A DNA stretch of 18,160 nt, taken from positions 1 to 18,160 of the forward strand of contig CALABM010000136.1 in NCBI GenBank assembly GCA_937885815.1, written 5' to 3'. The notes beneath the pieces are model-generated. The model did no database searches, was not told where the DNA came from, and saw nothing but the letters and a program-made list of their open reading frames with translations. This document shows positions 6,719-13,785 of the stretch, one piece after another. Made by a program: the position numbers and the translations under genes. The stretch's first letter is position 1. The number at the start of each line of letters is the position of its first letter. The stretch is from an uncultured Verrucomicrobiales bacterium (GTDB taxonomy: Bacteria > Verrucomicrobiota > Verrucomicrobiia > Verrucomicrobiales > Akkermansiaceae).

Positions 6719-7597
6719 ATGGTTAATAAAAGCAAAGTTCGCCAGTCTGCCCTGAATCTCATCTATGCTGTGGAGGAGAACGGCGGTGAATTGAATAATT
6801 TTGACCTGAATCTCTTCTGGCGTATTTCTCAGGAGAAGGAAACGGATCATTATCGTGTGGCGTTGTGCAAGGCCATAGCTCATGTGGCGAGAGCCTCTGC
6901 TGATTCCGCCCGCTTGTTGACCACACGTGTGGAAGCTGCTGTGGAGGCTATGCAGGCGGACATGACTGCCGGCCGTCTGGTGGCTGATATTGAGCGAGTA
7001 CAGAAGCGTTCTGCTGAGTTTGAGTCTGCTCTGGCAGCTATGCGCTATTGCGCCAAAGATAAGCGTCAGGATACCACGGACCAGCTGGAGCTCTGCTGTA
7101 AGGATGTGCTGAATCTTGCTGTGGCCGTGGAAGGGTTGGGGCATGATTTGCTGCCCACCCTGCCTGATTTCCCCATGTATCGTTCCGTACTGGAGCCGCT
7201 TAAAAGTGCTGTGTTGCGCCGTGCTCGTCTCATGGCTGCAGTGGGGGCTTTGAGAGACCCTCTGAAGCTGGAAGGGCAGCAGGAGTTTGTGGGGCTGGTG
7301 CGCTGTGTGCGTTTGCTGCAGGAGCTGCGCCCTGAGGCGGAAAAACTTGCCATGGCTATTCTTGAGCGTAAGCCTTTGCTGGATGCTCGCTTGGCGGCTC
7401 TGCTGCAGAACTATTCCACAGCTCGTCTGGACGTGGTGGACCGCTGCATTCTCTACATCGCTCTCTATGAGTTGGAGGTGAACAAGCTGGATACCCCCAT
7501 CGTTGTTTCTGAGGCGAATGCTCTCGCTGATGCCTATTCCGGTGGCAAGAGCGCACCGTTCATTCACGGTATTATCTCTGCTGCTGCAAAATCCTGA
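6719..7597 (+). CDS. nusB: NusB-family transcription antitermination protein with a large central insertion
   Basis: 292 residues, about twice the usual 130-160. The N-terminus (VRQSALNLIYAVEENGG, 7-23) matches NusB helix 1. The C-terminus (RLDVVDRCILYIALYELE near 236-252, then TPIVVSEANALADAYSGGKSAPFIHGIISAAAK) matches the NusB core. Between them, roughly residues 40-230, is a mostly alpha-helical, Ala/Leu-rich region with no recognised domain. NusB binds boxA RNA with S10 (NusE) and supports antitermination on rRNA operons. The position between ribH and ftsY fits, with a 16-nt gap to ftsY. The identification rests mainly on the C-terminal signature and context. Confidence 0.88.
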   Translation: MVNKSKVRQSALNLIYAVEENGGELNNFDLNLFWRISQEKETDHYRVALCKAIAHVARASADSARLLTTRVEAAVEAMQADMTAGRLVADIERVQKRSAEFESALAAMRYCAKDKRQDTTDQLELCCKDVLNLAVAVEGLGHDLLPTLPDFPMYRSVLEPLKSAVLRRARLMAAVGALRDPLKLEGQQEFVGLVRCVRLLQELRPEAEKLAMAILERKPLLDARLAALLQNYSTARLDVVDRCILYIALYELEVNKLDTPIVVSEANALADAYSGGKSAPFIHGIISAAAKS

Positions 7598-7613
7598 ATC
7601 CCCCTTGTGACGC

Positions 7614-8462
7614 ATGGCAAACTTTTTCACTAAATTAATTGATAAGTTCCTCGGTGAGCCTGAGATTGATTGGGATGAGCTGGAGGCTGACCTGATTTCG
7701 GCAGACATCGGCGCCAAACGCGTCATCCCCATGGTGGAGGAGCTCCGCGAGCGTGATGAGCAGGATGCCTGCGATATCGTGGATTTCATTAAGAGTCAGT
7801 TGCGTTCTGCTTTCCCGGAGCCTCTTCCTGTGCTGCCTGAGCCTCAGGACGGTAAGCCCTGCGTCATCATGATGGTGGGTGTGAATGGTGCCGGTAAAAC
7901 GACAACCAGTGCCAAGCTTGCCTACCGCCTTCAGAAGCAGGGTAAAAAGGTGCTGCTGGCCGCGGCTGATACTTTCCGTGCCGCTGCTGTGGAGCAGCTG
8001 CAGAGCTGGGCTGAGCGCTTGAATGTGCCGCTTTACAAAGGCAATCCGAATCAGGACCCTGCTTCCGTGTGTTATGAGGCTCACACTCGCGCGATGAACT
8101 CCGGCGTGGATTATCTTATCTGTGATACTGCCGGGCGCCTCCACACCCGCCACAACCTTATGGAGGAGCTTTCCAAGATTCGCCGTTCCATTGGTAAGCA
8201 GGATGCTTCCGCTCCTCACGCCTGTTATCTGGTGGTGGATGCCACGACCGGTGGCAACGCCCTCATGCAGGCCCGCGAGTTCCACAAGGCTACCCCGCTG
8301 GATGCCGTAGTCGTCACTAAGATGGATGGCTCGGGCAAGGGTGGCGTGGCTGTGGCCATTCGTGATGAGCTGAATATCTCCCCCATCATGCTCGGTGTGG
8401 GTGAGGGGAAAGATGACTTGCTTTCCTTTGATGTGAAGGACTACGTGGACAAACTCATGTAA
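7614..8462 (+). CDS. ftsY: Signal recognition particle receptor FtsY (short form)
   Basis: 282 residues: only the NG GTPase core, without the acidic A domain of E. coli FtsY. GTPase motifs in order: G1 GVNGAGKT (89-96), DTFRAAAVEQL (119-129), DTAGR (171-175), TKMDGSGKGG (235-244) and GVGEGKDDL (261-269). The N-terminal MANFFTKLIDKFLGE is amphipathic and could serve as the membrane anchor. FtsY docks the ribosome-SRP complex at the inner membrane for co-translational insertion. The stop overlaps the rlmN start by one base (TAATG), so the two are translationally coupled. Confidence 0.97.
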   Translation: MANFFTKLIDKFLGEPEIDWDELEADLISADIGAKRVIPMVEELRERDEQDACDIVDFIKSQLRSAFPEPLPVLPEPQDGKPCVIMMVGVNGAGKTTTSAKLAYRLQKQGKKVLLAAADTFRAAAVEQLQSWAERLNVPLYKGNPNQDPASVCYEAHTRAMNSGVDYLICDTAGRLHTRHNLMEELSKIRRSIGKQDASAPHACYLVVDATTGGNALMQAREFHKATPLDAVVVTKMDGSGKGGVAVAIRDELNISPIMLGVGEGKDDLLSFDVKDYVDKLM

Positions 8463-9541
8463 TGCCTGATATGGAGAAGTCTTGTCTGCTTGGATACACA
8501 CGCGAGGCTCTGGTGCAGCTCATGGCTGAGCTGGGGCAGAAGCCCTTCCGTGCAGCTCAGCTGCAGGAATGGGTGTGGAAGCACCGCGCTACCTCGTTTG
8601 AGCAGATGAGTAATCTCCCGCCCGCTCTCAGGGCGCAGCTGGAAGAGCGTTTCTGCCTCCGCCCGCTCACGGTGCAAGAGGTGAGTCAGAGTTCTACCGG
8701 CGGCACTCGCAAGTTCCTTTCCCGCATGATGGATGGCCATTTGGTGGAGTCCGTCATTATCCCCGCGGCTGTGGGGCAGGGTGGGGCTCACAGTGACCGC
8801 ATCACGCTTTGCGTTTCCTCTCAGGTGGGCTGCGCCTTTGGCTGCAAGTTCTGCGCCAGTGGTTTGCTGGGGCTCACGCGCAACCTCACCGCCTCTGAGA
8901 TTCTGGGGCAGATTCTCGCTGCGGAGGAAATTAGCGGCACGCGAGTGGATAATCTGGTGTTCATGGGGATGGGGGAACCCCTTGCCAACATGGACAACCT
9001 GCTGGTAGCGCTCACGCAGATTATGGATCCGCACGGCCTGAACATCGGCGCGCGCCATATCACCATTTCCACTTCCGGCAATGTGCCGGGGCTGCACCGC
9101 TTGGCTGAGTTCGGTAAGCCGCTGCGCTTGGCCGTTTCTCTCCATGGTGCCAGTGATGATGTGCGCTCTCAGGTGATGCCGGTGAACCGCAAGTGGCCGC
9201 TCGGCCAACTTTTGTCGGCACTGGAGGAGTGGACGCGTACCAGCAAGCACAAGATTACTTTTGAGTACATCCTCATTGAAGGCGTTAATGCCATGCTGCC
9301 TGAGGCGGCTAAGCTGGCTCGCATTTGCAAGCGCCTGAATGCTAAGGTGAATCTCATCCCGTATAACACCGTGGAGGGCCTGCCGTGGGTGCGCCCGTCC
9401 GAGCAGCATTGCCGCGCGTTCTGCAAGGCTCTTATCTCTGCCGGTATTCCTGTTACCATGCGCTATGAGAAGGGGCATGATATCAATGCCGCCTGTGGCC
9501 AGTTGAGGTTGCGCCGTAAAATCTCGGAAGAACAGGAATGA
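8462..9541 (+). CDS. rlmN: Dual-specificity 23S rRNA / tRNA adenine-C2 methyltransferase (radical SAM)
   Basis: 359 residues, normal length. It methylates C2 of A2503 in 23S rRNA and of A37 in some tRNAs. The radical-SAM cluster motif is C124-x3-C128-x2-C131 (GCAFGCKFC), and MGMGEPLANMDNLL (168-181) is the SAM-binding GEP segment. C345 in GHDINAACGQLR is the conserved methyl-carrying cysteine. E96 in the HLVESVIIP stretch matches the conserved Glu. The N-terminal RNA-binding portion (about 1-90) includes KPFRAAQLQEWVWK. It is coupled to ftsY by a one-base overlap. Confidence 0.97.
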   Translation: MPDMEKSCLLGYTREALVQLMAELGQKPFRAAQLQEWVWKHRATSFEQMSNLPPALRAQLEERFCLRPLTVQEVSQSSTGGTRKFLSRMMDGHLVESVIIPAAVGQGGAHSDRITLCVSSQVGCAFGCKFCASGLLGLTRNLTASEILGQILAAEEISGTRVDNLVFMGMGEPLANMDNLLVALTQIMDPHGLNIGARHITISTSGNVPGLHRLAEFGKPLRLAVSLHGASDDVRSQVMPVNRKWPLGQLLSALEEWTRTSKHKITFEYILIEGVNAMLPEAAKLARICKRLNAKVNLIPYNTVEGLPWVRPSEQHCRAFCKALISAGIPVTMRYEKGHDINAACGQLRLRRKISEEQE

Positions 9542-9574
9542 TAGTTTAAGATTTTTCCCATACTCACGAACTCT

Positions 9575-10198
9575 ATGAAAAAATACATACTTCCGGTCAT
9601 TCTGCTTGTTCTGTTGCTACCCATTGCGGTCATGTTGTTACGCGGGGATGCGGGGCACTTCTGCTGGGCTCGAAAGTTTTATGGCTGCAGCGGGTCGGTT
9701 CCGTTGCATCAGAGGTGGGAGGTGATGGAAATCAGCCGAAATTCTCATTCTTTTGGAATGACCTATGATACTGAGTATTGTGAGCCGGTACTTTGTTCGC
9801 TGTCTTTTGAGGTACCAAGATATGCCGATGAGCGTGAGATTGTAGTACGCATGTTTGCCGAGCAATATGCCGAGGGCGCCATTATTCTGAACGATAAAAA
9901 CTTTTATGAGGATTATGTGGCCAGTGGCCTTTCGCCTCGTGAATGGGCTGAATCCGCCGGATTGAAGTGGTTGGAGGGTGGGCCTCGCGCAGAACTGGTA
10001 CTCCCCTTGGAAAAAGATATGATTCAGGTTGCCCTGGTATATCGGGCTACGCTGTCTGAAACCGCTCCTCCACATACTCAGCCGTATGTGCTGGCTCATT
10101 TGTGCATATTCAACAAGGAGGCTTTGCTGAAAAAGAGAGGCTCGAAGATTGGTAGAATCTTCGAGCTCACTGAGCAAGATTTTTTGTCGGTGGAATGA
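9575..10198 (+). CDS. Membrane-anchored or secreted hypothetical protein
   Basis: 207 residues, not recognised. It begins MKKY followed by a strongly hydrophobic helix (5-22), read as a signal anchor or signal peptide. Four cysteines lie early in the exported part (C30, C38, C69, C74) and could form disulfides, in line with a periplasmic location. The rest looks like a mixed alpha/beta soluble domain with no catalytic signature visible. It follows rlmN by 33 nt and may be cotranscribed or use a weak local promoter. No Shine-Dalgarno site and no clear terminator are visible. Confidence 0.75.
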   Translation: MKKYILPVILLVLLLPIAVMLLRGDAGHFCWARKFYGCSGSVPLHQRWEVMEISRNSHSFGMTYDTEYCEPVLCSLSFEVPRYADEREIVVRMFAEQYAEGAIILNDKNFYEDYVASGLSPREWAESAGLKWLEGGPRAELVLPLEKDMIQVALVYRATLSETAPPHTQPYVLAHLCIFNKEALLKKRGSKIGRIFELTEQDFLSVE

Positions 10199-10227
10199 TT
10201 AACGCATCAACCGCCGGACTTGCTTTT

Positions 10228-10548
10228 TTACTCCCAATCAATGACGATTTCGGCGCGCAGCTCGCCCTCGCTCATGACGCTGTGCTGTGTTTGTTTACCG
10301 GCTAGGCGGTGCTCAACGCTGATGGCGGAATCGATGGATGGGACTTTAATGCCAGAGGAAACGACACGGTGTGGCAGCTTTTCAAACTCTTCCACCGTAT
10401 AAGGTGCCGGTTGGTAATTCCTGTATGATAATTGCGTGCGGTTTTGTTTGTTGATGGTTCTGATGGCACTCTGCTCCAGAGGAAAATACAGGTAGGTGAT
10501 TTCGTATGCGCTGAGAATAGCGGCTGTGAAGAGTTTTTGCTTGTAAAA
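10228..10548 (-). pseudogene. Degenerate frame ending in a copy of the acyl-ACP thioesterase 3' end
   Basis: On the minus strand an uninterrupted frame of 106 codons lies between an in-frame TGA (10551-10549) and a TAA (10230-10228), without a usable start codon. Its last 31 residues (ISVEHRLAG... ending GELRAEIVIDWE) match the C-terminus of the thioesterase encoded at 11702-12424 at about 26 positions, and the DNA is clearly similar over about 100 bases. The other 75 residues do not match the thioesterase. They begin KQKLFTAAILSAYEITYLYF, which resembles a decayed signal peptide. I read it as a gene remnant of mixed origin. This frame and the fic promoter fill most of the 381 bases between the upstream CDS and fic. 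Confidence 0.6.
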
Positions 10549-10568
10549 TCAACAATTTGCGTTATAAT
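10541..10568 (+). promoter_or_regulatory. Promoter of fic
   Basis: TTGTAA (10541-10546, four of six), a 16-nt spacer, then TATAAT (10563-10568, perfect). The -10 ends 11 nt before the fic ATG, so any leader is only a few bases long. Confidence 0.7.
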
Positions 10569-10579
10569 CTGGGTTAGTC

Positions 10580-11545
10580 ATGGGAGAATATACACCACCC
10601 TTTACCGTAAGCGCGAAAGCCATTCGATTGGTGGCGGAGATATCCGCACTTGTTGAACGTTTTGCTATTCGACTGGAAAAAGCGGATGGGCTTCGGTTGA
10701 GGAAGGCGAACCGTATCAAAACGATTCGCAGCTCACTGGCTATCGAAGGTAATGAGTTGAGCGAAGATGATGTGCGAACTCTGCTGGAGGGTAAGACCGT
10801 CATAGCCCCGAAGCAGCAACTGCAGGAGGTTCAGAATGCTATCCGTACCTACGATGAAAGCCCGGGGTGGGATGCCTTTTCCATGGATGATATGCTGCGT
10901 GCGCATGGCTGCATGATGCAGGGGCTCTGCCCTGAACCAGGGAAATTCCGCCGCGGTGGCGTGGGGGTATTTGCCGGAGACAGGCTTATTCACATGGCTC
11001 CGCCGCCGCACCTGGTGCCCACACTTATGCACCAGCTTTTCAACTGGCTGGAACATGCGGAAGATCACCTGTTGATACGCAGCTGCGTATTTCACTACGA
11101 ATTCGAGTTTATCCACCCCTTTAGCGACGGCAATGGACGAATCGGGCGTTTGTGGCAATCACTTATCCTCAGCCAGCTGCACCCCGGTTTTCCGCATTTG
11201 CCGGTTGAGAATATGGTATTCGCTGCTCAGGATGACTATTACCGCGCCATTCAGCAAAGCAGCGACATGGCCGATTGTGGCCCTTTCATTGATTTCATGC
11301 TCGGTGAAATTAGAAATACCCTGAGACGAGCCACCGCCGACAGCAGGGCAGAACTGACAGATGCTGAGCAGTTCATTATCTCCTGCATTCGAGAACACCC
11401 GGGTATTTCTGCCCGGGCGATGGCTGAAAAGCGTGGAATCTCTCCTCGCCAGATAGAAAAACACCTCAGTGAAATGAAATTGAGGGGTATTTTGTTGCGC
11501 GAAGGGGCCCGCCGAAACGGTATCTGGAAAGTTTGCGGGGAATAA
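10580..11545 (+). CDS. Fic-domain protein with winged-helix C-terminus
   Basis: 321 residues. The Fic active-site motif is complete: HPFSDGNGRIGR (179-190), with His179 as catalytic base. An N-terminal inhibitory motif of the S/T-x3-E-G/N type is present as S52-LAI-E56-G57, making it a class II, self-inhibited Fic enzyme. The flap region EPGKFRRGGVGV (119-130) is also typical. The C-terminus (about 258-318, DAEQFIISCIREHPGISARAMAEKRGISPRQIEKHL) is a winged-helix DNA-binding domain. Class II Fic proteins transfer AMP to protein hydroxyls; the target here is unknown. The gene is a single unit with its own promoter, lies between two copies of a thioesterase 3' end, and its stop codon is inside a tandem repeat. 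There is no separate antitoxin gene, as expected when inhibition is built in. Confidence 0.93.
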   Translation: MGEYTPPFTVSAKAIRLVAEISALVERFAIRLEKADGLRLRKANRIKTIRSSLAIEGNELSEDDVRTLLEGKTVIAPKQQLQEVQNAIRTYDESPGWDAFSMDDMLRAHGCMMQGLCPEPGKFRRGGVGVFAGDRLIHMAPPPHLVPTLMHQLFNWLEHAEDHLLIRSCVFHYEFEFIHPFSDGNGRIGRLWQSLILSQLHPGFPHLPVENMVFAAQDDYYRAIQQSSDMADCGPFIDFMLGEIRNTLRRATADSRAELTDAEQFIISCIREHPGISARAMAEKRGISPRQIEKHLSEMKLRGILLREGARRNGIWKVCGE

Positions 11546-11588
11546 AGTTCGGAATAAAGTTCGGAATAAAGTTCGGAATAAAGTTCGG
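11541..11588. repeat. 12-bp tandem repeat overlapping the fic stop codon
   Basis: Four perfect head-to-tail copies of AATAAAGTTCGG, followed by a degenerate fifth unit (AATAACGTGTCG). The fic stop TAA (11543-11545) is in the first copy. Because 12 is a multiple of three, each unit repeats the stop in the same frame. Confidence 0.95.
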
Positions 11589-11633
11589 AATAACGTGTCG
11601 CGATGTGGAGTTGAATTCGGCGGTGGGCGCATG

Positions 11634-11662
11634 AAAAAAGACGGAGCAAATAACGCTCCGTC
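11634..11662 (-). terminator. Rho-independent terminator of the thioesterase gene
   Basis: On the minus strand GACGGAGC (11662-11655), a 7-nt loop, GCTCCGTC (11647-11640), then six T (11639-11634). It lies 39 nt beyond the stop. Confidence 0.88.
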
Positions 11663-11701
11663 CTGTTTCTTAGTTTGGCTGTGTTGGCCCTTGGGGGCGG
11701 T

Positions 11702-12424
11702 TTACTCCGCCTGCCAGTCGATGACGATTTCGGCGCGGAGCTCACCCCCGCTGACGATGCTGTGCTGTGTCTGCATGCCGGCGAGTCGGTGCTCGATGGA
11801 GATGGGCGCACCGGCGAAGGTTTCGCGCTTGAAGTTGATGCGGATTCGGCGGGGAGCCGAGCCGGGTTCCATGTCTTCCGGCAGCGTTTCGAGAGCCCAG
11901 ATGAGGTAGGAGCCGTTGTTGATGTGACCGTTGAAGTCCACATCTCGGCGAGGGGCTACCATGTCCACCGTCTCGGTCTTCTCAAACTCAGTAGCTACGA
12001 CGAGCTCCGAGCTGATGATGGGCGGGCACTGGTCCGGCATCTGAGCCATGGCGCGCTTGAGGGGGATGGGGCGGCGGCTGTTGACATCGATGAGCACCCA
12101 CATGAGGTCGGCGCGGGCGATGACGTTGCCGTCCACATCGCTCAGCTCCACAAAGCGGCGAGCCTGCAGGGCTGAGGCCTTGCCAGTGTTGGAGCGCACG
12201 TTGATAATTTCTTTCCACGAGGGGCGACGCACAAACTCGAAATCGCCCTGAACCTCCACCCAAATCATGCCGTTGCTGATGCTCCACTCGTAACCCAGAT
12301 TATTGCCGGAGGCGTGGGTCTCGGCGGCTTCCTGGCAGATGTGCATGAAGCTTTCAGGTTTAAGCTGATGGTCTGCGCCACACTCGTAACTTGTTACCTG
12401 ATGTTGAATGTTGAGGTCGTTCAT
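11702..12424 (-). CDS. Acyl-ACP thioesterase (FatA/FatB-like, double hotdog fold)
   Basis: 240 residues from ATG 12424. This start is preferred to the in-frame ATG 12469, because the promoter -35 and -10 boxes lie between the two. The sequence fits PF01643: an N-terminal hotdog (YECGADHQLKPESFMHICQEAAETHAS, 13-39; WVLIDVNSRRPIPLKRAM, 109-126) and a C-terminal hotdog with DVDFNGHINNGSYLIWALETLP (161-182), where the N/H residues form the active site. It hydrolyses acyl-ACP to release free fatty acid and end chain elongation. The last 31 residues are duplicated at 10228-10326. It is monocistronic, with its own promoter and terminator. Confidence 0.92.
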   Translation of the reverse strand: MNDLNIQHQVTSYECGADHQLKPESFMHICQEAAETHASGNNLGYEWSISNGMIWVEVQGDFEFVRRPSWKEIINVRSNTGKASALQARRFVELSDVDGNVIARADLMWVLIDVNSRRPIPLKRAMAQMPDQCPPIISSELVVATEFEKTETVDMVAPRRDVDFNGHINNGSYLIWALETLPEDMEPGSAPRRIRINFKRETFAGAPISIEHRLAGMQTQHSIVSGGELRAEIVIDWQAE

Positions 12425-12431
12425 AGAGCTT

Positions 12432-12460
12432 ACTCTATCATTTGCGCAGACGTTCGTCAA
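12432..12460 (-). promoter_or_regulatory. Promoter of the thioesterase gene
   Basis: On the minus strand TTGACG (12460-12455), a 17-nt spacer, then TAGAGT (12437-12432). The -10 ends exactly 7 nt before ATG 12424, so transcription would begin at or within a base or two of the start codon. Confidence 0.75.
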
Positions 12461-12479
12461 GTATAACATTAAAATGTAC

Positions 12480-12507
12480 TTGACTTTCCTTCTGTGGTGG
12501 ATATCAT
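12480..12507 (+). promoter_or_regulatory. Promoter of the lipoprotein gene
   Basis: TTGACT (12480-12485), a 16-nt spacer, then TATCAT (12502-12507); each box matches five of six. The ATG is 8 nt after the -10, again giving a leaderless or near-leaderless transcript. It diverges from the thioesterase promoter. Confidence 0.75.
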
Positions 12508-12515
12508 GATAACTG

Positions 12516-13193
12516 ATGAAGTTGTATATCCCGTTGATATTTGCTCTTTTGTGCAGCTCATGTGTGAGCCGGCTCTGTGTACCTGTTCGCGCATTGGGGG
12601 AGAGTGGTGATGGGGTGGTAAGTAGGGTGGAGCTGGAGCGTAATCCGTGGATGCCTGTTCAAATAAGCCGTGCCCCGGATTTGCTGCTCATGCACGTGGG
12701 GAGTGATTATTATATTGAGGGCGTTCGTACGAAGTTTAGCCGGAGGTACGATTTTCCGTATGCCAGTATGGCAGGGCTGGGATTGAGTGACAAAAGCCCT
12801 GATTATGTGCCTACCAGTGGGGACGAGCGTGTGACTGTATGGCGGCGTGTAGCAGTGCGTCAGGGGCGATATGCGGGGCCGGTGAAGGGATGTGGCTGGG
12901 TGGATTCTTTACCTGCCGGTGCGGTGCCGGTGATGGTTGCGGGGTATGGTGATGTGCTTTGTGACCGGGAGCTGTGTGAGCATGGGCCGCAGCATACGGA
13001 TTGGCATGCTGTGTATGCGTATCCCTTGGCCGCAGCTACTGCCGTAGGGGTGGATTTGCCCTGCACGGTTTTGGGAAGTACGATGATTGGTATAGCCGTT
13101 GTCTGGGTGGAAATCCGGGATATTTTCAGCTCGTCAAAGCGGCGCCACCAGAGGTCTGCGCCGCAAATTGATGCTACAAGCGGAACTGATTAA
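12516..13193 (+). CDS. Putative lipoprotein of unknown function
   Basis: 225 residues. The N-terminus MKLYIPLIFALLCSSC has a short charged start, a hydrophobic stretch and a Cys at 16 that could be lipidated, although Cys at -3 is unusual for a lipobox. A late hydrophobic segment (AYPLAAATAVGVDLPCTVLGSTMIGIAVVWVEI, about 172-202) recalls the VDLP-type segment of small YceK-like lipoproteins; this is a weak resemblance. The tail is basic and polar. No enzymatic motif is visible. It is transcribed divergently from the thioesterase and ends 4 nt from the convergent exonuclease gene. Confidence 0.7.
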   Translation: MKLYIPLIFALLCSSCVSRLCVPVRALGESGDGVVSRVELERNPWMPVQISRAPDLLLMHVGSDYYIEGVRTKFSRRYDFPYASMAGLGLSDKSPDYVPTSGDERVTVWRRVAVRQGRYAGPVKGCGWVDSLPAGAVPVMVAGYGDVLCDRELCEHGPQHTDWHAVYAYPLAAATAVGVDLPCTVLGSTMIGIAVVWVEIRDIFSSSKRRHQRSAPQIDATSGTD

Positions 13194-13197
13194 TGGT

Positions 13198-13785
13198 TTA
13201 CCCCTGAGATACGGCAAATGATAATCCGCGCAGCGTAGCCTGCTCCATGTTCAGCCCGCGCACCAGAGCGCGGAGCAGAGCTAAAGAGCCCGCGGCGTCA
13301 TACAAGGCATCGTGCCATGTTTTTCCGGGAACAAGGGCGGATACTTCGGGCGTAATGCCCAAGGCATCACACACGGTGCCGAGTGAGTGGTCCTGCAAGG
13401 AGGGCAGTGCTTTACGTGCTAGTGCCAGCGTGTCGAGCCAAGGGCCGAAGCCGTGGCCGGGGAAGGCTCCGAGGAAGCGCTGCTCTGTGGAGGGATTATG
13501 GCCTAGCACCACGCAGCCGGAAAGTAGGCGGCGCAGGTCACACCACAGCTCCGTGAAGTGCGGGGCGTCTTGCAGCATGGCCGTTGTGATGCCGTGCACT
13601 TTGGCTGCGTTCCAGCGTACGGGGCGGTCGCAGGCTATGTAGGTGGTAAAGATTTCCTCCTCGCCAAACAGGCTGTTCACCCGCACAATGCCTACCTGTA
13701 CTGGCTGGTCAGTCTCGCCGGGGGCAGCCCCGGCGGACTCAAAATCAATGGCGGCTATGGGCAGCTGCGCCAGTGGGCAATCCAT
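13198..13785 (-). CDS. DnaQ-like 3'-5' exonuclease (DEDDh family)
   Basis: 195 residues from ATG 13785. An in-frame ATG at 13800 exists, but the 13785 start overlaps the upstream stop by one base (TGATG), the usual coupled arrangement. Motif I is AIDFES (Asp14, Glu16) and motif III is HDALYDA (His158, Asp163). DTLALAR (near 118-124) is also typical. Motif II reads GHNPSTEQRFL, with Glu101 where the family has Asp. Such proteins remove nucleotides from 3' ends of DNA or RNA. This one is a free-standing domain, so it could be a proofreading-like or nucleic-acid-processing enzyme; its substrate cannot be told. It is the last gene of the unit headed by the six-helix membrane protein gene. Confidence 0.88.
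   Translation of the reverse strand: MDCPLAQLPIAAIDFESAGAAPGETDQPVQVGIVRVNSLFGEEEIFTTYIACDRPVRWNAAKVHGITTAMLQDAPHFTELWCDLRRLLSGCVVLGHNPSTEQRFLGAFPGHGFGPWLDTLALARKALPSLQDHSLGTVCDALGITPEVSALVPGKTWHDALYDAAGSLALLRALVRGLNMEQATLRGLSFAVSQG

Noticed and set aside
6686..9478. Three long minus-strand frames opposite nusB, ftsY and rlmN (6686-7789, 7635-8501, 8441-9478)
   Set aside because: All are mirror frames of well-identified genes, with no motifs, no promoters and His/Gln/Arg-rich composition typical of shadows.
11541..11588. Tandem repeat as a CRISPR array
   Set aside because: Units are 12 bases, contiguous and without spacers; no cas genes nearby.
12425..12469. Upstream ATG 12469 for the thioesterase
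   Set aside because: The promoter boxes lie downstream of this ATG, so it would not be on the transcript; ATG 12424 also fits the family N-terminus.
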